Of a stretch of 64,000 nt of DNA, positions 26,101-39,600 are shown piece after piece; the stretch's first letter is position 1; each line of letters starts with the position of its first letter. Under the pieces are notes generated by a model. The model had not been told where the DNA came from. It worked only from the letters and a program-made list of their open reading frames with translations, and searched no databases. Source of the stretch: Pneumocystis sp. 'macacae' (lineage: Eukaryota; Ascomycota; Pneumocystomycetes; Pneumocystales; Pneumocystaceae); NCBI GenBank assembly GCA_018127085.1, contig CM030725.1:473433-537432 (forward strand), in the 5' to 3' direction. A program made the position numbers and the translations under genes.

Positions 26101-26431
26101 ACATTATATGCATATTAAACCATCTATAGATGCAGTAGCAATATATTCACCAGTATCATCAATTGATAAACCACTAATAGATGCCGAATGGATATGATGT
26201 TGCAAAAATTCATTATTGTTTATGTCGATAATATATAAATAACCATTATGCGATCCAAGAACCTTTTAATTATTAATATGATATAAAAATTGTTTTTTAA
26301 AATACTAATATGTTTGATAATATTTCAAATGTACTTATAAAATCTTTAGAAAATATTTCAGATGTAACGCCTGAGATGCGGGTATATTTCAGATAGGGTT
26401 CAGTATCAACTTTATTTATAAAATCATTCAT
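23121..26431 (-). CDS. VPS41: VPS41, HOPS tethering complex subunit
   Basis: HOPS complex subunit acting in fusion with the vacuole/lysosome. The likely start at 26431 reads MNDFINKVDTEPYLKY. The N-terminal exons encode a WD40-like propeller (GSHNGYLYIIDINNN, HSASISGLSIDDTGEYIATA, IASIDGL). Then come a helical region (ERELKDHLLWLIKHKYYEKA at about 25.1 kb) and clathrin-repeat exons: LLNILKTWPYEIYNVDNIIS and EYDRNTLMEFLRTSYTYSLE, followed by VCELRGYIPEQVFILGRMGD. The last exons carry cysteines of a RING-H2 type finger, ending KECPLCYK at 23121. About 15 short introns are needed. The assignment rests on the CLH-repeat block, propeller and C-terminal finger together. Confidence 0.85.
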
Positions 26432-26467
26432 TTTATTTTTTTAAAAACTCAAAAATCTTGATATTAT

Positions 26468-26479
26468 AGGGTTAGGGTT
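26468..26479. promoter_or_regulatory. Telomere-like GGGTTAGGGTT motif
   Basis: A one-and-a-half-copy TTAGGG telomere-type motif lies 37 bp upstream of the VPS41 start codon, at the border between core genes and the MSG region. In other fungi such TTAGGG boxes bind Tbf1/Teb1-type Myb factors in promoters. The motif is seen directly; factor binding is an inference. Confidence 0.4.
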
Positions 26480-27282
26480 CATAAGTTTTTAAGTTGAAAT
26501 GATTTTTAAATTATATTTATGTATAATTTAATTTTCTGGATATTTTTATATTTCTAAATAAAAACATTTGAAATTTATTTCTTAGTTTAAAAATTTAATT
26601 AAAAATTTAAATATTGATTTTTTTTTGATAAAATCTTTGATGTTTTTATAATTTACAAGATTTTTTAAAAGATTTAGTAAAACAGTTTTTAATTTATACA
26701 TATGATATCAAAAAAAGACGTTAAAAATTAAACAAAGAAATTAAATTAAAGACTAGATATTATTTTTTAAATACATTATATAGAATATAAGTATTTTTAC
26801 TATCAATTATAAAATAAATAATATATCTTTTAGTAAAATTAAGGTTTGTATTTCTTAAAAAGTAATTAAATATCTGAAAATCAAAAATAATAGTTAAGAA
26901 TGTTAGAGTCGATCAAGAATCAAAATTAAGATAGTGAGATTAAATTAAATTTTAAATTCTAAAAAATTTATAAAATTAGAATTTTCTCCAAATCGAAATA
27001 GAAAATATTATCTAGAAAACTAACTATAAATTAATATTAATATGCATATTTTATAAAATATTTTTTTAAATAAAAATAAAGCATTTAAAGGATTTTAAAG
27101 TATTTTATAAAAACTCATTTTAAAATTTCAAAAACAAATATATTTTCGGAAACTATTGAAATAGCGAAATAAAAAAATTGTAATTTTACGATTTACTATT
27201 TACTTTTACTGAGATTATTTTTACATTGTAAATATCAAGAAATATTATGAAAGCAGGTTCTATCATTATTATTTTTTAATAA
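26480..27282. other. Core-to-subtelomere transition, AT-rich
   Basis: About 0.8 kb between the last housekeeping gene and the first MSG gene. Very AT-rich, with no coding signal. Parts, such as the acaaagaaattaaa string near 26733, resemble sequence upstream of other MSG copies (near 40502), so it probably holds a shared MSG 5' flank. Confidence 0.5.
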
Positions 27283-30200
27283 ATGATTTTTTTTGTGTTT
27301 ATTATGATGATTAATATTTTAAATGTTTGTTCGAAAGATATTGGTATTTCATATAGTTTTTATTACTTTTAACTTTTTTTAGAAATTCCTTATGAAAAAT
27401 CGATTTTAGAATCATTAAAGTATATTATTTTTTAACGCGTATTAAACTAAATAATACTAATTTATCTTTTATATAGTAAAGAATATTTATATGTTTTGAT
27501 TTTAGAAAGAAATATAGAGAGAGAATGCGAAACGCGTATAAAAAGATTTTGTAATAGCTCGAGTACTCTTGGTTTAAATGTAGAAAAAGTGAATTTATTA
27601 TTAAAAGAAATTTGCACTAGTGAAAAAATTAATGAAGATTGTAAAGAATTAAAAACTACAATTAAAAAAAAATGCGATAATTTGGAAAAAGATATTGTTT
27701 TGCTTAAAATTTCAGACATTTCTGATTATAATTGCACCAACTATGAACGTCATTGTGTAATATTAGATGGAATATGCAACAGTTCTTCCATTACTTCTCA
27801 ATGTATTACATTAATAAGTAAATGTTACCAAAATAGGCGTTATGAAATAGCAAAAGATCTTCTTCTTAGGGGTCTTGAAGGCCATTTGGCTGATTTCATT
27901 AATTGTTTACCCAGACTAATTGAAGTGTGTGATGAATTAAAGGTAGAAAGCGATGAATTAATGCAAAAATGTTTTTTTTCGGAACCAACATGTCAAGAAC
28001 TTCTTCAAATGACATATAAGAAATGTTCGGAACTTGAAAATATCCCAAAGATGTTATTTGATAAGCATCTTATCACTGTTGATATCTGTCGTAGTATGCT
28101 TAATCAATGTTATTTTTACGGATCAAATTGTCATTATGAAGTTGTTAGGTATTGTGATGAACTTAAAGTTGAATGTGAGAATAAAGATTTCAAATATATA
28201 CCTTCTACCCCTCCTTTTAACCCGTTAACACAAAAAACAGAGTTTATAAAGAAAGTTGATTTATTTCAGGTTTACAAAGAAGCTGAGGCGAACGGTATTG
28301 TTATTCAGAAGACAAAGGAAAAAGATCTCAATGATGTATTAGCATTTTTGTTTCATTCTGTACCAGATAATATGTTTGAAGAAAAATGTAAACATGAATT
28401 AAAGTATAAATGTTATTATATTAAATATATAAGTCCACTATTAGAAAAAATTTGTTTGGATGGTCGGAATTTTCCTAAAATCTGTAAAGAACTGGAGGCT
28501 CGGTTAAAAACAAGAGTTTTAAATCTTGAAACAAAACTTAAAACTTTAAAATTTTTAAATAAGAATTCTGATTTTATTTCTTGGAAGAATTTGCCAAGTT
28601 ATCTTAATTTTATTTGTTCAGATCTTTTATCTGAATGTTTTTATCTTGAAACATACAAAACTGAACTTGGTAAAGGGTGTATGAATGCCAAAGCTGCATG
28701 CTATAAACATGGGCGTTTTTCAGCTGTAAATCAACTCTTAGAGGATAAGTTATCTGGGAAATTCCAGGATTTGTTAATAAATAATAAAGAATGCCATAAT
28801 TTATTAAGAAATGCATGTCTAGCGTTTGAAAATATGAGCAATGAATTGTTTTCTTATTGCATATTTCCAAGGAGAACTTGCTTATTTCTTATTGACGACG
28901 TTTTAGCTAGAATGCGCTATCTTAATAATACGTTAAATAACAAACGGGGTTTTCTGGAAGAACGTGATTGTGTTGATTTCGAAGCAAGATGTAATAAATT
29001 GTCAATTGATTTTTTTGAACTTTCTAGGCCATGTCAGATATTAGAAGATTCGTGTAGATATCAAAGAGCTATAAGTAATCTTACAAATATATTAATGGAT
29101 GAAAATTTTGATGTTTTAAATAATATCAATAACTGCACAACTTATTTAAAAGATGAATGCAAAAAATGGTTTAGAAAGGTTGATTTGCGATTTATTCCTC
29201 TTTGTGCTCGCCCAAATATTTCTTGTAAAGAAATGATTGATAACTTTTATTCATATTGTGTATCATTTAGAACTTACTTGCGTGATTTAGAGATTGTTAA
29301 AAAAGCAAAAAATAAAATGAATGCAGAAAACATATGTACTTTTTGGCAGCCATTTTGTTATAGATTGGCATCTAAGTGCGGTTTTTCAATAAAAAGTAGC
29401 CCTCTACAGACTGAACTCTGTGAGGATTTGCACAATAAATGTAGACCATTTCGAGAAAGGAAGGGTTTAGAAGATGCGTTGACTTATATCTTAAAAGATA
29501 ATTTGAAAGATAAAAATAAATGTAATTCGGCATTGAATAAGCTTTGCACTGCTTGGGAAGAGTCAGGGAACAATACGTTCGTTAGTCTTTGTAGAAAATA
29601 TTTTGATAATACTCAAACCGATTTAGATGCCAGATTAGAACTTTGTAAAAAACTTATTAGTCGTCTTCGAAATCAATGTTTTGACTTCAAAAATAAGTTG
29701 ATGCAGAAATTTGATGATTTGAAAAAGGAAGAAGAAAAATTTCAAAGAATTAAAGAATTTTCTGAAAAAACTATAAAAAATTTCAATTCGCTTTTGTTGA
29801 TTTTGAAAGATAATGAAAAATATATAAATAATGAACAAAATATTACAGCATATAATAAGTTGATACAGAAAAAGGACTTATTTAACATAAAACCAACTCA
29901 AGATGAAATATTAGCGTTTACTATGGCCGCAGAAACTTTAGAATTGTATATAAATTTGAAGAAAAAATGTGATAATTTTTTATTAGAATGTGGTTTTAAA
30001 GAAAATTGCGTAGAATTAGAGGAAATATGCAAAAATATACAGAATACATGTAATATGGTGAAACCGCTAATACAAAAGCCTTATATAATACTAAGCAATA
30101 CAACACATTGTAGGACTTCAATTACAACCACAATAATAGAAAAAATAACTGTAACAAATACAATAACAAAGAAAGAAGATGCTGCAATAATGTTGACTAA

Positions 30201-30450
30201 AGGTAAAATGTTAACACTTGTATGTACTATAGATGGATGGTTAGAAAGCAAATCAACATGTACAGAAACATTTACGCAAACATTAATGTCAAATTCAACA
30301 ATATCTACAAGTATATATGAATATACAAAGTTCATAACAGTTACTATAGATAAAACGCAAGGATTTAAACCGAGTGAGGGCATAAAAATAAATGTCTTTA
30401 ATTTAATAAAAAAAGTACTAATAATGATGATGATTTTATTCATAGTTTAG
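27283..30450 (+). CDS. Major surface glycoprotein family, signal exon plus two introns (MSG copy 1)
   Basis: Large Cys/Lys-rich surface glycoprotein of the Pneumocystis MSG superfamily. The signal-peptide exon 27283-27343 (MIFFVFIMMINILNVCSKDI) ends at a GTATTT donor. A 37-nt second exon (27383-27419) and the main exon from 27477 follow, all in phase. The body shows the repeating MSG cysteine modules: CETRIKRFC, CHVILDGIC-like, LLLRGLEGHL, SDELMQKCF and CNSALNKLC. Near residue 850 a coiled-coil-prone Lys/Glu region precedes a conserved CGFKENC block. The C-terminus has a Thr/Ser-rich stalk and ends in a hydrophobic GPI-signal-like tail (IKKVLIMMMILFIV). With its own start and signal peptide it looks independently expressed, unlike the two distal copies. 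Total about 1,020 residues. Confidence 0.85.
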
Positions 30451-31199
30451 AAGAATGGGATGATAAATGAAATTTAGGGATGGATATTTATTTTTAAAGG
30501 ATGGGCATAAAGAATAAAAAATAATAAAAGAAACATAAGTAGGTAAAAAATAGGGAATACATGAAAGTAAAAAATAATGAAACATTGGGAATAAAAAAGA
30601 AAAATCATACTCATTTTTTATAAATTCGTTTTATTTATTATTTATTTATGATTTGTTATACATTCATTGCGTATTTGTTTATGTTTTATTATGCATTCAT
30701 TGTATATTTATTTTAAATTTAATTTATGTTTACAGACTACTTTAATATCTTATTAACGTATTTATATATATTCTACTTAAAGATATAGGATACTTTTGGA
30801 AGCCTTATTTTTTAAATAGTATTTATTTTAAACTTAGTTTCTATTTATATTAAAATTTTTATTAATAAATAAAAAGTATTTTGAAATTTATACAAAATTT
30901 ATACATCAGCATTTTTTAAAGAAATTTCTGAAGGACTAATGAAAATATTTAAAAAGAATTATTATAAAATAAGGGTATATATTTATTTAAGAAAAATGAA
31001 CTTTTAATTATATAGAAAAATAAAGCTAACTTATATTTTAAGAAAAAATATATTCTTGTTTGTAAATATAATTAAAACCATAATTAATATATTTTAATTG
31101 TTATTAGAATTTAATGGAATATTATGTATATTAGATTTTAGTTTAAAATTTTTGAAATAAAATAAATACTTTTTTTTATTAAAAATGGTCCTTATATTT
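30451..31199. other. MSG 3' flank, AT-rich
   Basis: About 0.75 kb downstream of MSG copy 1, beginning gaagaatgggatgataaatg, with (TTTATT)-like runs near 30640-30720. No gene is recognised. Confidence 0.45.
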
Positions 31200-34074
31200 T
31201 ATACATTAGAAAGATAATTGTAAAATAATTAAATAGAAAATACCTTAGTATCAAAAACGCAGTAAATGTTAATATAATATACTTTAGACCTACTTCTGAT
31301 CTTTGAAATGTAACATAGATAATTAAAAGATGTATAGTAGTATAGTTTATTGTTTATAAAATTTATTTTTTTTATTTCATGAAAAAATCAAAATGTTTAA
31401 AATGAACTTAGGAGAATATTTTAAAAAATTAATGTAAAATTAAATATAAAAAAATATATAATAAATTCAGAATTTTTTTTGAAAATAAAAAAACAGATAT
31501 AAAATATATAAAGAATCGAAACTATTGAAAAAATGTAATAAATTTAAAGAAAAATTGAAATAAAGGGGATTTTAAAATTAAAAAATTATTATTGTGCAGA
31601 AAGTATAGTGTCTATTTTTGAAAGAAGTATATTTAATAGGATTTAAAGATAAATCTAATGAACTAAAGAATAAATATTATTAGAAGCATAATGATATAGA
31701 AATTCTTTTAAGATGAGAATGTTTAGTGAGAATTTAAAAGACCAAAGTATATGTAGAGGGGAACTTTAAAAAATTTTTCTGGAATTGGATTAAGAAAGTA
31801 ACAAGTCAATAAGTTTGTGTTTTAACTAAAAAAAATGTATGAAAGTCGTTTCTATAGGATACAATATAAATATTAATTTCCTAAAATGAAGATTGGCAAT
31901 AGAATGAAAGTCAATAAATTAAAAGGAAAATATTATTTCTGATTAATATTATTTTTACATGCTCAATTGCGATACTAATGAGTGCAAGAAATTTATAAAA
32001 AGCTTTAAAAAAGTCCATATTATTATGTTCATATTTTGATCTTACGAAATTAAGGATCATATTACTAGAAATAAAATTGAAAAGATTTTAGGGAATTTAG
32101 GAATAATATTTATATTGGGGGGATTATTTATAAGAAGAATACACTTGTTCTGTAAATAATATTAAAATAATTTTCAATTTGTTTTTAAAAATAAATATAA
32201 AAATATTGAAGAGAAATTTAAGAATTTTCAAGAGCATAGGATTTTAAAAGATTTATATAATGGTAAAAATGTAACATGCTAAAAAGCAAAGTATAATGAA
32301 TTAAAAAGGAAATTAACTACTTATCTTTAAGTTTTTTATTAGAAAGTATAGATATTTATCACTAGTTTAAATAAAATTATCAAATAATATAAGCTAAAGA
32401 TACTTTCTATTAAATGAAAATGCATGGGATTGTTAACCAAATTATTTTTATTTCACTTAAAAATATCAACCTATTAATATATTGCGTAGAAATTTAAAAA
32501 TATTATGTTATTGAAAAACAATTTAAAATATAACAAAACAACGCATTATAAAGTAAAAATAGAGGCGTAATGAGACGAAAATTAGTGACATGAAAAAAAT
32601 TGATAAAAATTAAAAAAAAAAAAAAAAACGATAAATTATTTGTATTGCATATGGATTCAATAGATGTGTTTTTTTATTTAGAAAGTTTGTAGATGAGGAA
32701 CATATTTTTTTAGAAATATTTGAAAAAGATTTTTGGTGAAAGAAAATTATGATAATGTCTTAAGATTTAAGATTGAAAAAAATAACTAATCATATCTTAT
32801 ATTGAAATGTTGCTGTGTTTATAAATTTCAAAATATATGGAGGGAATTTTAAAGAAAAATTGTATAATTTTTATTATCTATAAAAGTATTTAGTTAGGTT
32901 AAAAAAAAAGAAAATTTGTTTTTTTTTTTTATATCTCTAACACAATTTTATTTATTATATTATTACAAAAGTTTTAAATTTAAATTTAATGTAGTTAGAG
33001 AATATATAAAACTAAATAATGTTATGAAAAATGCATAATTAGATGATACAAAAAAATCAATCTGTATTTTAGATCTATATTATGACACACATATCTTCTA
33101 ATAAAAGACTAATAAATATTACTATAAATTAAAATCTCTAGAAAATATAGAAAAACATATGTTTATTGAGAATAAAAAATTAGAAAATAACACTCTAAGT
33201 AAACTAAATTATTATATAATAATAAAGAATATAAAAATATCTTTGAAAAATATTTTATAGAATGGATAAACATAATTAATGGATTTAAAATTTAATATAT
33301 GAGCAAAGAAAAAAGTCCAACAAGGGTTTTTAAAAGAGTTTTATGAAAATTGCTTAAGCAAAAAAGAATTTTACTTTTTTCAAAATAAAATTGTGAAGAT
33401 TAGAAAAGAATTAAATAAGATTTGAAGACATTGAATAAGTAGAAAATAATGAAAAAAATGAAACTTATCAATATAGGAAGGATAATAAATTAATAAATAA
33501 GACTATTTTCGATGTAGTTAATGAAGTAAAAATGTAGCAGTAAACGCATAAAAAGATATTTAAAAGCACGTATGACAAAGCTAAAAATATTTGATTCGAT
33601 AGTAAAGGTACTGGACTTTTGAAGTTAAAAGGAAAATATTTTGATTTTTAAAGATTCTAGCCTTAAAAAAGAATTTAATTTTAAGAATCTATATCAAAAT
33701 TAAATGGAATATGCATGAAATTAATGTTTTTAAAATTGAATTTGTAAGAAATAAAAAATGACTTGAAATACAATCACAATAATGATGATATAATAATAAG
33801 ATTAATAATATTTAAAAAATGATAGAAAAGGAAAAATAATATATCTTGGTTCTTATAACAAATACATGTATTATGTAATATCAATGTACATAGGCATATT
33901 CATACTGACATTGATAGTAATATCAATCACAATATTAATCCTTACAAAATGATCTAGATTAATAAAATACATAGTGGATAATCCAGCGAATGTGAAACTG
34001 AGTGAAATTTTAAGAATAAGTTTAGTATTATGAAAGGGATAATATTAGCAATAATTATTTTAATTACAATTTAA
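31200..34074 (+). pseudogene. Decayed MSG gene relic 1
   Basis: No open frame survives, but MSG landmarks can be followed in order. CTTTTAAGATGAGAATGTTT followed by AGTGAGAATTTAAAAG near 31706-31745 matches the LLRALSGNLK block. TTTTATAGAATGGATAAACA at about 33254 matches the YCTEWKKANNG block. The stretch near 33840-33950 follows the line of the Ser/Thr stalk coding sequence of MSG copy 4, and 33980-34074 reads DNPANVKLSEILRISLVL, then stop, then KGIILAIIILITI and a final stop, like the AGDVKPSEG-to-hydrophobic GPI tail. Spacing between landmarks is close to that in intact copies. The sequence has many stops and frameshifts and has drifted to very high AT. The left boundary is a guess from this spacing. 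Confidence 0.72.
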
Positions 34075-36689
34075 AAAAATAAACTAAAAGAATTTAAGAG
34101 AAAATCTATATATTTAAATGAATAAATAGAATAACCAAAAAATAAACTAAAAGGATTAATTTTTATATCAATTTATTATATGTTTTAATTAAAATTATTT
34201 GATATTTTTTATTCCGTTAGTTTATATTTATTTATTTTTTAGTAATTTGCTCTTGTTACTCTAATTTTTATCTTCATATTTACTTATAAGATATTTAGAG
34301 ATATAGCAATTACAAATGATGAGACATTAAATTTTTATTTTAATTTAAGAAAATTATATTTAAATTATTTTGCTATTTTTCTATCATATATTTAATGATT
34401 TATAAAACTAATAAATAATTAAGTAGCCTTTTTTATTCATATAAATAGTAATTTTAGATTTTTTTATCTAATTATAATTAAATTGTTATGTATCTTTATT
34501 TATTAATAGTAAAATAATTTGAAATTTATATTTAGATTTAGTTTTTTATTTTTACTTAAATTTTTTAATATTTTATGAATTTTATAGAGTATTAAAATAA
34601 TTTTATAAATTATAAAAAAAACTAGATAAAAGACAATTGAAATTTTTCAAACTAATTTCTAACTTTTAAATTCAAAATTCATTTTACAAAATATAAAAAA
34701 ATCTAATAAAAAAGTTTGCTAATAATAGTAAAAGAATTAGAATTATCTTTTTGTGAATAATTTTTATTTAAAATATTTAGCAGTATCTATAAAGAATTTT
34801 ATGATTTTATAGAAGTATTTGTAGTAATATATATATAAATACTAATTATATATTTATGGATAAATCGATAATATTTTCTATATAAATACATAATAATATT
34901 TATAGAATAACTTTATAAATAAAAATAATAATTTATTAGAAATATTTTTATTGCTATTGTTTTTTAAAATTATATATTTAAATTGTATTATTGTATGTAT
35001 TATTGTAGTTATATGTTTTCTAATTTTATGATTTTATTAACTTTTTTAATATTAATATAATATTTTTATTAGTTCTCAAAATAAGATTTACTAAAAATAG
35101 TAATTTTTTTTAAAAAATTGATATATAATTTTTAGTTAGGTAGTAATACTACTGTTAAAAGGTTTCTTTAAGATAAATTAGTCTTCTTTTTACTAAAAAT
35201 CTAATAAAATTGTTTACAATTAATTAAGTTGAAATAATTCCATAAGTTCACTAATTTTTTATAAAAAATATAAGGTTGTACTTATAGTGATAATTAACTA
35301 TAGATGATCAAAATAACAATAAATAAAACTATAAAAATAAAATATTAATTGTAAAATTTGAACTTTAAATTATTGTTATAAATGTAAAAATGTTTATAAT
35401 TATTTTAAGTTTAATAGAAATTTTGAAAAAATGTATTAAATTTTTGTAAACAAAAAACTTTTTTCACATCTTTTACTAAGGGGAAAACCTATTATTCTTC
35501 GATATTTTATTATATTTTTACTATAAATAGTAATACTAACTTTACTATTAATATACATAAATTTAATAAAATTATTTTAAATTAAATAAATTCAAATTTT
35601 TTATAATATTATAGAATTTCCTGAATTTTATATTTTCTACTGTTTAATTATAATCTTATATTATACAGATAATTTTATGTTTTAATTAAAACTAGAATTA
35701 AAATTATAATTTAATTTTTTGTTGTAAAATATAAAGAATTCTTAAAAAATTTTAAAAAATTATATAATTTCTGTTTTGTAAATATTTTTAAAAAACTTTA
35801 TAAATAATTTCTTTAAATATAATATAATAAAATTTAATATCTAAATGATTTTTTAAAAGTATATTAATTTTAAAACTAATTTCATTCTATATTAAATTTG
35901 AACTCATAAATATTTAATTGAATTTTAAATATTTTTTTTTTAATAAATTAGTTCACTTTTTTATTTAAAATTTTTATCATTTTAAATAATTTATTAATAT
36001 TTTCATTATTAATTATATATAAAATATTAATTCTTATTGAAAATATCATAAATAATTTAATTTTTTTAATTGATGACCCTTTTAAATATATTTAAAATGA
36101 AATAAATAATATAAAAATTTGATAACAATCTAAATATTTAAAGAATAACGAAAAAAATTAAAATTAATAGAATTTTCATTAAAATTAAAAAATAATCTAA
36201 TTCTGCAAGAAAATTTAAATCAACGAAATATGTATAAATATAACATGTGAATTTAGAAAAATAGATAATATATATAAGTTTTAAAAGATGCATGACAATA
36301 CATATATATTTAGAAAAAATAAAACCATATAAATCTAATTTTCAAAGTTAGATTAAATAACTTGAAAATCAAAGATTGAGAAAAAGCTACGAATTTCATT
36401 AACACATTTATCATGTCTAACAATTCTAAAAAGATCAAGTATTGATTTTAATGTATAAAAAAATATTTATAAAATAAAACAAATAAAAAGGATTTTTAAA
36501 AATTGTATAATTAATTTTTTAAATAAGTTAAAAATAAACATTTTAAAATAAACAATTATGCTATATATAAAAATAATATTTTTATTAACATGTATAAGCA
36601 CAATTTTATGCGATAACGGAATTTTTTATCCGTATTTTTAAATCAATAATGAAATTCAAAAATAAATTCTTCTTTTCTTTTTTTTGTTT
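34075..36689. other. Long extremely AT-rich gene-free stretch
   Basis: About 2.6 kb with almost no G or C runs, dominated by A and T tracts of 4-8 nt. No coding frame above noise, no tandem repeat and no RNA-like structure were recognised. It may be MSG flank or a relic decayed past recognition. Confidence 0.5.
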
Positions 36690-39600
36690 ATGTTATTATT
36701 TACAAAAGTATACATTTTTTCACTTTTTATTATTATAAAAAATGTTTTTTCAGAGAATAAAAATCTTTTAGGTAATTTTAATTTTTTTTATTTAGTTTTA
36801 ACTTTTTAGATCTCATTAATCACTATTCTCCATTACATAATGAAGATCTATTGCATTTACGTTTAATAAGGAGTAATATGTATTATACTTGTTTACATAA
36901 AGAGTTAGAAAAAGTAAAACTTGAGAATTTATGGCACAATTACAGGCAAAATTTCTATTATATTTCCGTTATGTTAACTCCAAATCAGCTATATTATACA
37001 TGTAGAAAAGACTTAAAGGAAAAATGTATTTCTATTGGAACAATGAATCAAAGACTTCGTGAGATTTGTCTAGATCATATTAGATCATGTAATTATGCAT
37101 TTAATGAAATAATGACTAGAGTTAAGAAAACAGCCACCGAACTTTCAGATAAAGGAATAAGCGAACAAAATCAATGTCATATGTTGCAAATGAGATGTTA
37201 TATTTTAGAACATCATGGTTCAAATTATATTGGTTCTGAATGCACTAAACTAAAAGAACATTGTTATAAAAATATCCGTATGGGAGTAGCAAAAACAATT
37301 CTTTATGATGTTTTAAGAGGAGCATTAAGTAATTTAAATGCTTGTTTAAAAAAAATTAAGAAGGAGTGTCAATCACTTATTCAACAAAGTCCGGAATTAT
37401 TCACTTTGTGCACTAACAGCACTAGTGTTTGTGAAACGTTTATCTTAAACTCTAAAAAGGAATGTCTGAGTCTCCAAAATTTATTCTTATCCAAACAAAA
37501 AATAATATCAAAAGAAAATTGCATGGATTGGCTAAAGAAATGCTATTATGATGTTCCAGTTTGCTCAAATTTCCATTTTAAATGTCGTTTATTTCGAATA
37601 GAATGTGCAGAAAAAGGTTTTTTCTATGATCCAGAAGATTATAACTTTGATCTTTTTAACACATCATCTATTTATATAAATGAAAATGGCGCTCAATACG
37701 CCTATGAGAAATTACGTATTTCTGGCATTAGTGTCGCTGGAATACTTGACTTTTCAGATATATTAATTACCAACTTTTTAGTTAATAATCCTGCAGCAAG
37801 TCGCTTTGATTGTGAAAGAGCATTAGATAGGAGATGTCCTTCATTAAATTATTTAGACTCTGTTGGGGAAGTATGTAATCATAGACTTGATAATGGTAAA
37901 CGATATTCATGCTTAAATCTATATACTAGAACTAAAAATTATTGTTATCATCTTTTAGAGAAATTTAAAAAAAGTAATGAATTTTGGTCATATCCATACC
38001 GTTCTCTTACGAAAAAACAATGTGAAGAGTATTTGCTAGAATGTTACTTTATTGATAAATACCTCAAATATTGGCTAGGTTATGATATTTGTGTAAATAT
38101 ACGACTTGTTTGTTATCAGTTAGATTTAGAAATAGCTGCTGATATGGCTTTAATAAAAAAGCTGAATGGAATGTTCAAGGTGCAAAAAACTCATTACGAT
38201 TTTTTAATTTATCGTCAAACTCTAACTGATTGTAAAAAAATCCTTTTAAGAGAATGCGAAAATTTTATGTATCACAGTTATCATGTATTATATAAATGTC
38301 TATACCCAGAAGCAACATGTAAGAATCTGACAATTTATATTCGTCAAGAATGTCAAAAATTGAATAATTTTTTGAAATCAGCAATCATAAAACCGACTTA
38401 TAATCTTTGTAAAAAATCAAGGGAAGAATGCACTAAATTTGAATCATATTGTGAATATACATTATATTTATGTAATTTCCTTAAAGAAATTTGCGGTGAT
38501 ATGGATAAAGCAACAAAATTGGTATTAGTTATGCTTGAAGAAAATGCGTTAAATCTGAAGAATCAAGTTAATTGTCTTAACTATCTTGGTAAATACTGTT
38601 TAAGAAGTCCTCGAAATAGCATTTGTACTAATAAAGAAGAAATATGTCAACACATGTTAGATCAAGTTTTGCGCAAATGTAACCTATTATCACGTTATTT
38701 ATCGTATTACCAGTTTTCTGGTGGTTCACCAACTCATTTAGGTCACCGTCGTTGTTCTTATTTCATTTATCATTGTAGAATACTTAAAGAAAGTTGTTCT
38801 GACTCTTTAAATAGCGCGTGTTTAGACATGGAGACAAAATGTAGCAATATTTCAACTCAAAACAAGAATTTTAATCGTTTTCTTGAGATGTATAACGGAA
38901 AAGTAACTAATTATACTTCATGTAAAGAAAAATTGTCTGAAGAATGCAAAAATCCTATTACAAAACAGACAATAAATATGCTCTGTATTAATTCAGATAG
39001 TATGTGCAAACATCTTATGGAATATTTAGAAAAAATCTGTGATCAACTTGCATTAAAAATCTATAGATTTTTATTTATGAATTCGAATTCTATTTCAAAG
39101 TGTCAAAATTTAGTATCTATATGTTCATCTATAGGGCATTCTTGTGCTAAAGTTAATAACAAACTTAGTACTATATGTAGTAACGTTACTACTAAATGCA
39201 AGTTACTAGAATCGCAAATTCCATCGAAGCCGGAATCACTGCCTTCAGAGCCACTGTTACCACAACCACCATTACCATCATCTCCAGAGACAGGGTCACC
39301 ATCACCGCCCCAAAAACCACCTCCACCCCAAGAACCACCACCATCTCAAGAACCACCACCGCCCAAAAAACCACCATCTCAAGAACCACCGCCATCTCAA
39401 GAACCACCACCGCCCAAAAAACCACCATCTCAAGAACCACCGCCATCTCAAGAACCACCACCGCCCAAAAAACCACCATCTCAAGAACCACCGCCATCTC
39501 AAGAACCACCACCATCTCAAGAACCAACACCATCTCAAGAACCAACACCATCACCTTCAGGACCAGAGTTGCAAAAGCCAAGACCAGAACAGGAACTAAA

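Noticed and set aside
26468..26479. Interstitial telomere or chromosome-fusion point
   Set aside because: Only about one and a half TTAGGG units; too short for a telomere remnant and better treated as a possible binding site.
34075..36689. Centromere-like region because of extreme AT content
   Set aside because: Composition alone is not evidence, and position inside a subtelomeric MSG array argues against it.
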